From: Candidatus Portiera sp.
GTDB lineage: Bacteria > Pseudomonadota > Gammaproteobacteria > CBDBNL01 > JAAOII01
Direction: 5' to 3'
Length of the DNA: 14,506 nucleotides
Assembly (NCBI GenBank): GCA_015163845.1
Contig: JAAOII010000090.1
Span: 1-14,506 of the forward strand
Shown one piece after another: positions 1-7,544 of the stretch. Positions within the stretch are counted from its first letter, which is position 1. Every line of letters starts with the position of its first letter. The notes beneath the pieces were generated by a model. It was not told the DNA's origin. It searched no databases and saw only the letters and a list, made by a program, of their open reading frames with translations. Both the position numbers and the translations under genes were made by a program.

Positions 1-1190
1 CAATATGCTTTGTTTTCTACGCTCCCAAGTTGTTGAACAAAGGTTACCTTCTCCAACTGCTCCAATCTACTCTCTAAGGTTTTAGATAAGTCCTGCTGAT
101 AAAAGAAACTTGCATCAGCTAAACGCGGCCTAACCACTGCTTGATTACCCTCAATCAATAGTTGTGCATCTTTACTGTCAATATTAGCAATGAATATGAA
201 TTTTGGCGACATCTTGGCGCTGATATCTACACTAGCATCTACACTAGCATCCATCAGCGGTATGTAACGTTGACTCTTGATTAATACGCTCTCCAAAACC
301 TCATTAGGTAATTTGAGATATTCTTTATCAAACTCGCCTAGGTAGCCCACTGGGAATTCGGTGATGGCGGCTAACTCATCCAGCAAATCATCAGTAAACT
401 TTTCACTCACTGAGTAGCCAGCTTTTTTGCTTAGACCTTCAACGGACTGGCTAATCATCTCTTTGCGTTTTGCTATATCGGCTATCACATTACCTTGCTT
501 GAGCAGAACATCCTCATAATCATCCGCATGTTTAATCTTGATGGGCTTGTCGCCAGAATATTCATTCATGAATCTATGCCCGTAAGATTCATTGCCTGCC
601 CGCAAGCCAAACATTTCCCATTCTAATATCTGCTGATCAACTAATGCCAACAACCATCTAACTGGTCTGACGAAATTAGTTGAGCTAGTTGCATTGATTA
701 AAGTGTCATCCCATCGCATAGTCCTACCCGTCGTTAATTTAGGAATAATACTATTCAGCATTGATGGAAGCAGCTGGTTAATATGAAGACCGTTAATGGT
801 AACCTTGGCACTTAAATATTCGCCTTTGTCAGTGCTAATACTAGTGAGTTTTTCAACTTCAATCCCGCAACTTTGAGCAAATCCAATGGCTGCCTGTGTC
901 GGTTTACTTTTGTCGTCTTCCTGATAGGCGGCTTTTACACTTGGACCACGCCTATCTATTTCGCGGTCTTTTTGACTGGTTTGTAATTTACGAACGACTA
1001 ATGCCAAACGTCTTGGAGTGGCAAATTTGTTGATCTCCTTAAATGTTAGTTGGGCTTTTTCCAGATCTGCTTCAATTTGCGAGGCGAAGTCATCAATCAA
1101 CTGATAGAGTTCAGCAGCCGGCAATTCTTCGCAACCTATTTCTATGAGGATATCTGCAGTATCAGATGGTGTTTGATTATTTTTGCTCAT
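1..1190 (-). CDS. glyS: Glycine--tRNA ligase beta subunit (3' end outside window)
   Basis: Beta subunit of the alpha2beta2 bacterial glycyl-tRNA synthetase, which charges tRNA-Gly in the cytoplasm; the beta chain carries tRNA-binding regions. The reading frame runs open from an ATG at 1190-1188 to the window edge, giving the first about 396 residues of a protein usually near 690. The N terminus (MSKNNQTPSDTADILIEIGC, then EELPA) is the family opening, followed by FATPRRLAL and later VRPVRWL and GHRF. The family stretch that normally ends in HQ(K/R)YFP reads SQRYIPL here. A 12-bp tandem duplication adds a repeated ASVD near residue 316-323. It overlaps the end of glyQ by 14 nt, which suggests translational coupling; AGAAAGAAA just before the ATG may act as a weak ribosome binding site. 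Identification is secure. Confidence 0.95.
   Translation of the reverse strand, partial: MSKNNQTPSDTADILIEIGCEELPAAELYQLIDDFASQIEADLEKAQLTFKEINKFATPRRLALVVRKLQTSQKDREIDRRGPSVKAAYQEDDKSKPTQAAIGFAQSCGIEVEKLTSISTDKGEYLSAKVTINGLHINQLLPSMLNSIIPKLTTGRTMRWDDTLINATSSTNFVRPVRWLLALVDQQILEWEMFGLRAGNESYGHRFMNEYSGDKPIKIKHADDYEDVLLKQGNVIADIAKRKEMISQSVEGLSKKAGYSVSEKFTDDLLDELAAITEFPVGYLGEFDKEYLKLPNEVLESVLIKSQRYIPLMDASVDASVDISAKMSPKFIFIANIDSKDAQLLIEGNQAVVRPRLADASFFYQQDLSKTLESRLEQLEKVTFVQQLGSVENKAY
225..248. repeat. 12-bp tandem duplication inside glyS
   Basis: The unit ATCTACACTAGC occurs twice in direct succession (225-236 and 237-248). On the coding (minus) strand each copy encodes Ala-Ser-Val-Asp, so the protein reads DASVDASVD. 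The length is a multiple of three, so the frame is kept. It looks like a recent replication-slippage duplication in a variable loop of GlyS. Confidence 0.85.
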
Positions 1191-2181
1191 TTTCTTTCTG
1201 GGCGGGTTTTTTCAAATCAATTTTTTTATCGCCGTCTTTTTTCTTAAGATATTCTGCAACTAATTCTTCACGTTGATCGGCTGGTGCCAGAGGGAAGCCC
1301 TCTTTACATCTAATATCAAGATGAGAATTAGCAACTGCAAAGGTTAGTTCTCTAACCTTGAGAATAAACTTTTGTCTTTCACTAACAGATATTGCTTGGC
1401 GGGCATCTAACAGATTAAAAATATGCGATGCTTCCAATGCTTGCTCATAAGCCGGTAGAGGCAATGCGTCCTTTGCTAACTCCAGCGACTCTTTACAGCA
1501 TTGCTGAAATTGCTTATGCAGCCATTCTATGTCTGCTTTTTCAAAGTTATAGGTTGATTGTTGATATTCATTTTGCAGGAATATGTCGCCATACTTGAGG
1601 TTATTAGTAGTGGTGTTAGATTCACCGCTGGACTCGCTAGAGTTCAACACCAAATCATGCACATTATTGACTTTCTGTAAGTACATGGCAATTCTTTCCA
1701 GCCCATAGGTTAATTCACCACTTATGGGTTTACAATCATGCCCGCCCACTTGTTGAAAATAAGTGAATTGAGCTATTTCCATGCCGTTTATCCAGACCTC
1801 CCAGCCCAGCCCCCAGGCACCCAAAGTGGGTGACTCCCAGTTATCTTCCACCAGCCGCAAGTCGTTTTTACTTGGGTCAAGATCCAACTGCAGTAGTGAC
1901 TTAAAGAATAAATCTACTATATCATCTGGCGCTGGCTTGAGCATAACCTGAAATTGAAAATAATGTTGCAAGCGGTTTGGATTCTTACCATAACGTCCAT
2001 CAGTGGGGCGACGTGATGGCTGCACATAAGCACTTTTATGATGCTCTGGCCCCAAGGCATTTAGAAAGGTGGCTGGATGAAATGTCCCAGCGCCAACTCG
2101 CATATCCAAAGGCGAAAATATTATGCAACCTTGACGTTTCCAGTAATCCTGTAAGCGGCTAATTAGTTCTTGAAAATCCAT
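1177..2181 (-). CDS. glyQ: Glycine--tRNA ligase alpha subunit
   Basis: Catalytic subunit of the bacterial alpha2beta2 glycyl-tRNA synthetase; it forms glycyl-adenylate and works with GlyS. Family blocks are present in order: LQDYWKRQGC, VQPSRRPTDGRYG, NPNRLQHYFQFQV, VEDNWESPTLGAWGLGWEVW, FTYFQQVGG, LTYGLERIAMY and FNLLDARQAISVSERQ. At 334 residues it is longer than the usual about 300. The extra length comes from a Ser/Asn/Thr-rich insertion of about eight residues before LKYGDIF and from a Lys-rich C-terminal tail. The tail's last codons overlap the start of glyS. The ATG at 2181-2179 gives the family N terminus; no clear Shine-Dalgarno sequence precedes it. The gene is divergent from sseA across about 104 bp. 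Confidence 0.97.
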   Translation of the reverse strand: MDFQELISRLQDYWKRQGCIIFSPLDMRVGAGTFHPATFLNALGPEHHKSAYVQPSRRPTDGRYGKNPNRLQHYFQFQVMLKPAPDDIVDLFFKSLLQLDLDPSKNDLRLVEDNWESPTLGAWGLGWEVWINGMEIAQFTYFQQVGGHDCKPISGELTYGLERIAMYLQKVNNVHDLVLNSSESSGESNTTTNNLKYGDIFLQNEYQQSTYNFEKADIEWLHKQFQQCCKESLELAKDALPLPAYEQALEASHIFNLLDARQAISVSERQKFILKVRELTFAVANSHLDIRCKEGFPLAPADQREELVAEYLKKKDGDKKIDLKKPAQKENEQK

Positions 2182-2235
2182 GAGATATTGATTATCTATT
2201 TGATAAAGGTGCTGTTATTTGAGTTTATGAAAAAA

Positions 2236-2244
2236 TGTTATAAT
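2236..2244 (+). promoter_or_regulatory. Extended -10 promoter for the sseA-rnr-nadB-rlmB operon
   Basis: TGTTATAAT is a perfect extended -10 element (TG, one base, TATAAT), 41 nt upstream of the sseA ATG. No good -35 is present at normal spacing, as is common for extended -10 promoters. The sseA start is preceded by a purine-rich AAGAAGAAAG that can serve as ribosome binding site. This is the best promoter candidate for the four plus-strand genes that follow. Confidence 0.55.
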
Positions 2245-2261
2245 GATAGTAATTAACACTT

Positions 2262-2267
2262 ATTATA
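2262..2267 (-). promoter_or_regulatory. Possible -10 box for glyQS
   Basis: A perfect TATAAT on the minus strand lies about 80 nt upstream of the glyQ ATG in the divergent glyQ/sseA spacer. There is no convincing -35 hexamer 16-18 nt upstream, and the spacer is so A+T-rich that chance matches are likely. It would give a leader of roughly 75 nt. Confidence 0.3.
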
Positions 2268-2285
2268 ATACAAGAAGAAAGCATA

Positions 2286-3104
2286 ATGCACCCACTAATC
2301 ATATCAGCTACAGAACTTAATCAACTGATTGACTCTGAGAATAATCAAGAACTCCTCCTGCTTGACCTGTCAGCCCATGAGGTTTATCAACAGGGGACTA
2401 TTCCTGGTGCTGTATATATGGACTATGCTAGCATAGTCGCAGGGATTCAACCTTTTCTCCATAAGTTACCCTCAGCCGCTAAGTTTGCCCAGTCCTTAGC
2501 AAAAGTTGGTTATAGGGACTCCATGCATATAGTAGCATTTGATGATGAGTTTGGCTTGAAAGCGGCTCGTTTATATTGGACTTTATCTATGGCTGGTTTG
2601 AGTAATTTTTCTATGCTCAATGGCGGACTCGGTGCCTGGCTTGAAAGTGGTTATCAACTAGGAACTGATGCTAAGGTCTCTGCAGCATCCACAATTATGG
2701 ACTTATCTTGGGTAGGATCCTTCTTGGCAGATGCAAAGCAAATAGAGGCATCTTTGCCTGAACAAAATATGTTTATATGGGACGCTCGTAGCTATCCAGA
2801 ATGGAGTGGCGAGGAATGCTATGCTGAAAGAGCAGGGCGCATTCCCGGGGCTCAGCATCTTGATTGGAAATCATTTCTTGATGAAAAGGGCAGAATACTC
2901 AGTAAAGAAGAACTAACAAAAATACTCCATAACTTTCTGGATGGCAATAATAAAGAAGTGGTTGCTTATTGCCAAGGCCATCGTCGTGCAGCAATGGCAT
3001 TTCTAATTTCTGCTTATATTGGGATGACCATCAAGACCTATGATGGTTCATGGATGGAATGGGGTAATACCCAATCCCTACCAATAGAATCAGGCAATGA
3101 CTGA
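2286..3104 (+). CDS. sseA: Two-domain rhodanese-family sulfurtransferase
   Basis: Thiosulfate/3-mercaptopyruvate sulfurtransferase family: moves a sulfane sulfur from a donor to a thiol acceptor or cyanide via a persulfide on an active-site cysteine. Two tandem rhodanese domains are seen. The N-terminal, non-catalytic one spans about residues 5-125, with DLS near its start, GTIPGAVYMDY, and LNGGLGAW. The C-terminal one spans about 160-265, with WDARSYPEWSG, GRIPGAQHLDW and the catalytic loop around Cys229 (CQGHRRA). This loop resembles the CQxHHRS type rather than the CGSGVTA type of mercaptopyruvate sulfurtransferases, so the preferred donor cannot be assigned. The length of 272 is normal. 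It is the first gene of the operon, 49 nt before the RNase gene. The symbol sseA is used in the broad family sense. Confidence 0.88.
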   Translation: MHPLIISATELNQLIDSENNQELLLLDLSAHEVYQQGTIPGAVYMDYASIVAGIQPFLHKLPSAAKFAQSLAKVGYRDSMHIVAFDDEFGLKAARLYWTLSMAGLSNFSMLNGGLGAWLESGYQLGTDAKVSAASTIMDLSWVGSFLADAKQIEASLPEQNMFIWDARSYPEWSGEECYAERAGRIPGAQHLDWKSFLDEKGRILSKEELTKILHNFLDGNNKEVVAYCQGHRRAAMAFLISAYIGMTIKTYDGSWMEWGNTQSLPIESGND

Positions 3105-3153
3105 AGTTGCCTTGAAACTACAACACAAATACAACAAAAGAGGGAGCTAAGTA

Positions 3154-5193
3154 ATGTCTAAACCTACTAAATCTACTACTCAATCTAAAGCCAGAAATAC
3201 AAATAGGTCTTCAAACAGAACTAAATCTAGAGATACAAGAAGATCAAGCCGAAACTCGGCTAGATCACATCATTCACAGAAGCCACGCCAAGGTAAGATA
3301 ATAGGTTTAGCTTCTGGCTATGGGTTCATAGAGGATCTTAATGATGGCATAGAGTTCGCTTTGTTGCCTGAAGATATGAATGCAGTCCTAGACAAGGATG
3401 AAGTATCTTTCACTCCTAGGGATTACCGCGTAAGAGGTAAGCAGTCAGCAAGCATTAACCAGGTAACTCATCGTCCGCGCACTAGTATTTTTGCTCGTTA
3501 CTTTAAACGTGATGGACGTGATTATGCAGCACCTTGCAGTCATAAAATTCCACGCTCAATCCAGTTGAAGGGATTAAATAAACAGAGTGATATAAAAAAT
3601 AACTCAATAGTTGAAGTTAAATTATTCGACGACAAGGATATGATGTTAGACGACTCCTTGCGTGGTAAGGTCATAAGAAATCTTGGTGAAGGAGCTGATA
3701 TTCGTTATGAAATTGATTTGGCGATTAGTGAGTTTGCTTTACCTAATAAGTTTAGTGAAGCTGCTTTAGCCGAAGCAGAAAGTGCCAACATGGCAACAAG
3801 TAATAAGAGACGTTCTTTAGTTGATTTGCCTTTTGTTACAATTGATGGTGCTGATGCTCAAGATTTTGATGATGCAATTTATTGTAAAAAGGAAGGTAAT
3901 GATTGGCAACTCTGGGTTGCCATTGCTGATGTGTCTCACTATGTTGTAATAGACGGCGAGCTAGATAAAGAAGCGAGTGCCCGCACCTCATCAGTATATT
4001 TCCCAAGTCAAGTGGTACCCATGCTCCCAGAACATTTAAGTAATGGCTTGTGCTCATTAAATCCCAATGAAGATCGTTTAGCTTTGGTCTGCCAGATGAC
4101 GGTTAACAATCAAGGAGAAACTACTAAAAAAGAGTTTTATGAAGCATTAATTAAATCACGCCACAGATTAATCTATGAAGATGTTGGTGAATTCGTTGAG
4201 CGAGGATGTAAAGGAAACATAGGTAAAATAACTCCAGATGAGCAAGCAGCTAGTTCCGTCAGAGAACTTCACGCCATGACAAAAGTCCTTCTGACAATGA
4301 GGAAAAAACGTGGTGCATTGGACTTTGCCCATTTAGAAGATACGCAAATTGAGCTAGACGACAGCGGCGCAATAACTAGAATTCATCAATCTTCTCGCAA
4401 TATAGCCCATATGATGATAGAAGAGGCGATGCTACTTGCCAACACCAGTGCTGCTTTGTTTATCAAGTCCAAGGACTTACCATTTTGCTATAGAATTAAT
4501 CCATCGCCAGACAAAGAAAAGATGGATGAATTAAGATATTTTTTGAAGAAGTATAAAATCAAAGTTCCTCCCTATCCACCTAGCAGCAAAGATTACTGCA
4601 AAGTTTTAGAACAAGTTCGTGATTTCCCTGAAGCCGAGGTGTTAGAAATGGCAGTTCTAAGATCAATGACTCAAGCCAGTTATACACCGCGTAATGAAGG
4701 GCATTTCGGTTTGAATTATGACTGCTATACCCACTTCACTTCTCCAATTAGACGCTATGCTGATTTATTGAATCATAGGGCGATCAAGTGCATATTACAT
4801 GGCGATAACAAAACCAACTATCCCTATACAGCTCAAGATATCCAAGAACTCGGTAATTGGTGTTCACAGACCGAAAGGAACATTAACAAGTCAGTTTGGC
4901 AGGTAATGGATGCCCTTAAGTGTCATTATCTGGAGAAGCATGGTAAGAGTAAGTATGATGGCATTATTGTCCATATAAGTGAGAGGGGCTTTTTCGTGAG
5001 AATTGACGAGTTGCCCATAGAAGGTATGGTGCGAACTAAGTCCTTGAAAGATGATTACTACAGATACAATACTAATGAAAGAACTCTACAAGGTATGAAG
5101 AAGGCAAGAACTTTTAGCATAGGTGATAAGGTGCGAGTGAAAGTGGATAGAGTTAATTCAGACGAACGCAAGATAGATTTTCTCTTATTATAG
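3154..5193 (+). CDS. rnr: RNase R family 3'-5' exoribonuclease
   Basis: Processive 3'-to-5' exoribonuclease of the RNB (RNase II/R) superfamily, degrading structured RNA in the cytoplasm. Order of parts: a Ser/Arg/Lys-rich basic N terminus (about 1-46); a cold-shock-like OB fold (about 48-110, GKIIGLASGYGFIED); the RNB catalytic domain (about 220-560) with IDGADAQDFDDA, whose Asp231, Asp237, Asp239 and Asp240 match the metal-binding aspartates of the family; HFTSPIRRYADLLNHR; and a C-terminal S1 domain from about residue 600. At 679 residues it is shorter than E. coli RNase R (813): the N-terminal helix-turn-helix and the Lys-rich C-terminal tail are absent, and the basic tract lies at the N terminus instead. 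AGGGAG 7 nt before the ATG supports the start. It lies between sseA and nadB in the same operon. Confidence 0.93.
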   Translation: MSKPTKSTTQSKARNTNRSSNRTKSRDTRRSSRNSARSHHSQKPRQGKIIGLASGYGFIEDLNDGIEFALLPEDMNAVLDKDEVSFTPRDYRVRGKQSASINQVTHRPRTSIFARYFKRDGRDYAAPCSHKIPRSIQLKGLNKQSDIKNNSIVEVKLFDDKDMMLDDSLRGKVIRNLGEGADIRYEIDLAISEFALPNKFSEAALAEAESANMATSNKRRSLVDLPFVTIDGADAQDFDDAIYCKKEGNDWQLWVAIADVSHYVVIDGELDKEASARTSSVYFPSQVVPMLPEHLSNGLCSLNPNEDRLALVCQMTVNNQGETTKKEFYEALIKSRHRLIYEDVGEFVERGCKGNIGKITPDEQAASSVRELHAMTKVLLTMRKKRGALDFAHLEDTQIELDDSGAITRIHQSSRNIAHMMIEEAMLLANTSAALFIKSKDLPFCYRINPSPDKEKMDELRYFLKKYKIKVPPYPPSSKDYCKVLEQVRDFPEAEVLEMAVLRSMTQASYTPRNEGHFGLNYDCYTHFTSPIRRYADLLNHRAIKCILHGDNKTNYPYTAQDIQELGNWCSQTERNINKSVWQVMDALKCHYLEKHGKSKYDGIIVHISERGFFVRIDELPIEGMVRTKSLKDDYYRYNTNERTLQGMKKARTFSIGDKVRVKVDRVNSDERKIDFLLL

Positions 5194-5202
5194 GATATTC
5201 CC

Positions 5203-5218
5203 AGCAACTTCGGTTGTT
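5203..5218 (+). other. UUCG-tetraloop hairpin before nadB
   Basis: AGCAAC-TTCG-GTTGTT forms a 6-bp stem (one G-U pair) capped by the very stable UUCG tetraloop. It lies between the RNase gene stop and the nadB ATG, ending 11 nt before that ATG, where a ribosome binding site would normally sit. No T-run follows, so it is a poor intrinsic terminator. It may instead act as an RNA-processing or stability element or affect translation of nadB. Confidence 0.5.
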
Positions 5219-5229
5219 CTATTGATCTT

Positions 5230-6789
5230 ATGAAACTATATGATGTTTTGATAATCGGCATGGGTGCTGCTGGCATGCAGTTGTCTTTGAGATTAGCAGC
5301 ACAAGGATACAAGATTGGTATTCTATGCAAAGGCGAATTAATGGAGAGTGCAACTTATTGGGCTCAAGGAGGAATAGCCGTCCCATTTGCAGTGGATGAT
5401 TCTCCAGCTCAACATATTAATGATACTCTTGTGGCTGGCGATGGTTTGTGTAACCCCAAAGTTGTTAAGTTCATAGTGGACAATAGTGTTCCAGCTGTTA
5501 AAGAATTATTGAATATGGACTTCCCCGTCACTCGCAATAAAGCAGATGGTCAGCCGGATTTGGGCCGTGAAGGAGGACATTCCACTAGGCGCATAGTCCA
5601 TGCATCTGATCATACTGGCAAAGCACTTTCCACCACTTTGATTAATGCAATTAAAAAGTCCAAGAATATTACCATCCACTCCAACAATTTAGCCATTGAT
5701 CTGATAGTAAAACGTGGTAAGTGTGTTGGTTGCTATGCTCTGGATATTAAGAAAAACCGCACCATAACCTATGCCGGCAAGAGTAATGTTTTGGCGACAG
5801 GAGGTGCTAGTTGGGTTTATCAATATTCTACCAGTCCGCAAAGTGCTACAGGCGATGGTATAGCCATGGCAGCTCGTGCTGGTTGCCGCTTGGCAAATAT
5901 GGAGTTTACTCAGTTTCATCCGACCCAACTCTATCATCCGCAGGTTAAGTCATTTTTAATTAGCGAAGCATTAAGAGGTGAAGGAGCAAAGCTGGTATTG
6001 AAAAATGGTAGCAGGTTCATGGATAAGTTTGATAAACGTGCCGAGCTGGCACCGAGAGATGTGGTGGCACGTGGCATTGATTTCATAATGAAAAAACGTG
6101 GTTTAGATTTTGTCTACTTGGACATCAGCCATAAACCATCAGCTTTCATCAAGAAGAGATTTCCCAACACTTATAAACAATGTCGCGATTTAGGAATGGA
6201 TTTAACTCGCCAGCCCATACCTGTAATTCCAGCTGCCCACTATACTTGTGGGGGAGTGGTTACTGATACTGCTGGAGTTACCGACATCAAAGGTCTCTAT
6301 GCCTTGGGTGAGACAGCCCATAACGGTTTACATGGAGCTAACCGTTTGGCAAGTAACTCTCTATTGGAGTGTCTAGTTATGGCACATTCTGCAGCCGAAC
6401 ATATCCATCAAAATATAGCTAATATAAAACAACCAGATTCCTTACCTCCTTGGGATGAAAGTCGAGTGGTGAACTCAGATGAGGATGTAGTCATCAGTCA
6501 TAATTGGGATGAACTGCGTCGTTTCATGTGGAACTATGTGGGCATAGTACGCACTAATAAAAGATTAGAACGTGCTCTAAGGAGAGTTCAATTACTCAAG
6601 GAAGAAGTCAGAGAATACTACAGTAATTACCGAGTTAGTCGCGATTTATTAGAACTACGCAATTTGCTTACCTGTGCTGAATTGATTATTCGCTCGGCAA
6701 GGATGCGTAAAGAGAGTCGTGGTCTGCACTATAATACAGATTATCTAAATAAAAGTACCAAACCGCGTAACAATATAATTACTTACTGA
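5230..6789 (+). CDS. nadB: L-aspartate oxidase
   Basis: FAD-dependent oxidation of L-aspartate to iminoaspartate, first step of de novo NAD synthesis, cytoplasmic. The N terminus has the dinucleotide-binding GMGAAG (Gly10-Gly15), then YWAQGGIAVPF. Further family motifs follow: GREGGHSTRRIVHA, FTQFHPTQLY, SEALRGEGAKL, the substrate-binding/catalytic arginine stretch APRDVVARGID, PAAHYTCGG, and HGANRLASNSLLECL. The C-terminal helical region ends with RGLHYNTDYL, typical of NadB rather than succinate dehydrogenase flavoprotein. The length of 519 is close to the usual about 540. The ATG at 5230 gives the exact family start, but no Shine-Dalgarno is visible and a UUCG hairpin lies just upstream. 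The stop overlaps the next gene's ATG (TGATG). No nadA or nadC is in view. Confidence 0.96.
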   Translation: MKLYDVLIIGMGAAGMQLSLRLAAQGYKIGILCKGELMESATYWAQGGIAVPFAVDDSPAQHINDTLVAGDGLCNPKVVKFIVDNSVPAVKELLNMDFPVTRNKADGQPDLGREGGHSTRRIVHASDHTGKALSTTLINAIKKSKNITIHSNNLAIDLIVKRGKCVGCYALDIKKNRTITYAGKSNVLATGGASWVYQYSTSPQSATGDGIAMAARAGCRLANMEFTQFHPTQLYHPQVKSFLISEALRGEGAKLVLKNGSRFMDKFDKRAELAPRDVVARGIDFIMKKRGLDFVYLDISHKPSAFIKKRFPNTYKQCRDLGMDLTRQPIPVIPAAHYTCGGVVTDTAGVTDIKGLYALGETAHNGLHGANRLASNSLLECLVMAHSAAEHIHQNIANIKQPDSLPPWDESRVVNSDEDVVISHNWDELRRFMWNYVGIVRTNKRLERALRRVQLLKEEVREYYSNYRVSRDLLELRNLLTCAELIIRSARMRKESRGLHYNTDYLNKSTKPRNNIITY

Positions 6790-7532
6790 TGCAACTTATA
6801 TATGGATTCCACCCGGTTACTAACGCCATTAAGAGTGGCCGTGCCAAGAAAATAATTTTAGCGCAAGGTGACAAACGCATGACATCTATGAATACTTCTT
6901 CTCTAGCGGTGGACTATTGGCAGAAGCCCCGCTTTGATGCCAAGTTTCCCAGTGCAAATCATCAATTCTGTGCGGCTGAATGTTCAAGTTTGGTATTTCA
7001 GGATTTAGCTAGCATAGCAGATCAAACACCAAGCAATATAAGTAACACAAGCACCAAGACAAACAAGAAAGCAAGACCACCTATCTATCTAGCTTTAGAT
7101 GGAATCACAGACCCTCAGAACATGGGTGCCTGTATTCGTAGTGCTGTGGCTTTCTCCTGTTCTGGATTAATCTTAGCGGCTAATAATTCAGCCGAGTTGA
7201 ATGCTGCCTGTGTTAAGTCATCGGCTGGTATGATAGAACACTTACCTCTCATAAAAGTATCCAATTTAGAAAGATCATTGCATCAACTCCAAGATCAGGG
7301 ATTCTGGCTGGTAGCTGCAGCAGGTCAGGGAGAGCAGACGATTAATGATATTGATTGCCAACGACCTTTAGTGCTACTGATGGGGAGTGAAGGTAAGGGC
7401 TTGGGTCGCTTATTAATTCAACGTAGTGATTATGTGTGTCGCATTAATATTTCTGCAGCAGTTGATAGTTTAAATGTTTCCACCGCCTGTGCGGTAATGT
7501 TGCATCACATCCGTCTGCAACAGACGGCTTAA
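6789..7532 (+). CDS. rlmB: RlmB/TrmH-like RNA 2'-O-ribose methyltransferase (SPOUT)
   Basis: SpoU-family S-adenosylmethionine-dependent ribose methyltransferase, most likely the 23S rRNA Gm2251 enzyme RlmB. A small N-terminal substrate-binding domain (about 1-80, opening IYGFHPVTNAIKSG) is followed by a knotted SPOUT domain (about 97-245). All three signatures are seen: motif 1 DPQNMGACIRSA with Asn111 and Arg117, motif 2 LMGSEGKGL (198 on), and motif 3 with SLNVS at 227-231. The length of 247 is normal. The ATG overlaps the nadB stop by one base, implying translational reinitiation. Close linkage to an rnr gene, as in many proteobacteria, supports the RlmB assignment, although nadB is inserted between them. 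The substrate cannot be proved from sequence. Confidence 0.88.
   Translation: MQLIYGFHPVTNAIKSGRAKKIILAQGDKRMTSMNTSSLAVDYWQKPRFDAKFPSANHQFCAAECSSLVFQDLASIADQTPSNISNTSTKTNKKARPPIYLALDGITDPQNMGACIRSAVAFSCSGLILAANNSAELNAACVKSSAGMIEHLPLIKVSNLERSLHQLQDQGFWLVAAAGQGEQTINDIDCQRPLVLLMGSEGKGLGRLLIQRSDYVCRINISAAVDSLNVSTACAVMLHHIRLQQTA
7511..7527 (+). terminator. Perfect hairpin at the 3' end of the rlmB-like gene
   Basis: CCGTCTG-CAA-CAGACGG is a perfect 7-bp, GC-rich stem with a 3-nt loop, formed by the last codons of the methyltransferase gene at the convergent junction with tsaD. Only CTTAATATAG follows, so the U-tract is poor. It may end or stabilise the operon transcript, but it is not a canonical intrinsic terminator. 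Confidence 0.35.
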
Positions 7533-7544
7533 TATAGCTGATAG

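Noticed and set aside
225..248. The 12-bp tandem repeat as a phase-variation switch for glyS
   Set aside because: The unit is a multiple of three within an essential gene, so changes in number would not alter the frame.
5058..5330. 90-codon minus-strand ORF across the rnr/nadB junction
   Set aside because: It overlaps two well-supported genes on the other strand and has no recognisable features.
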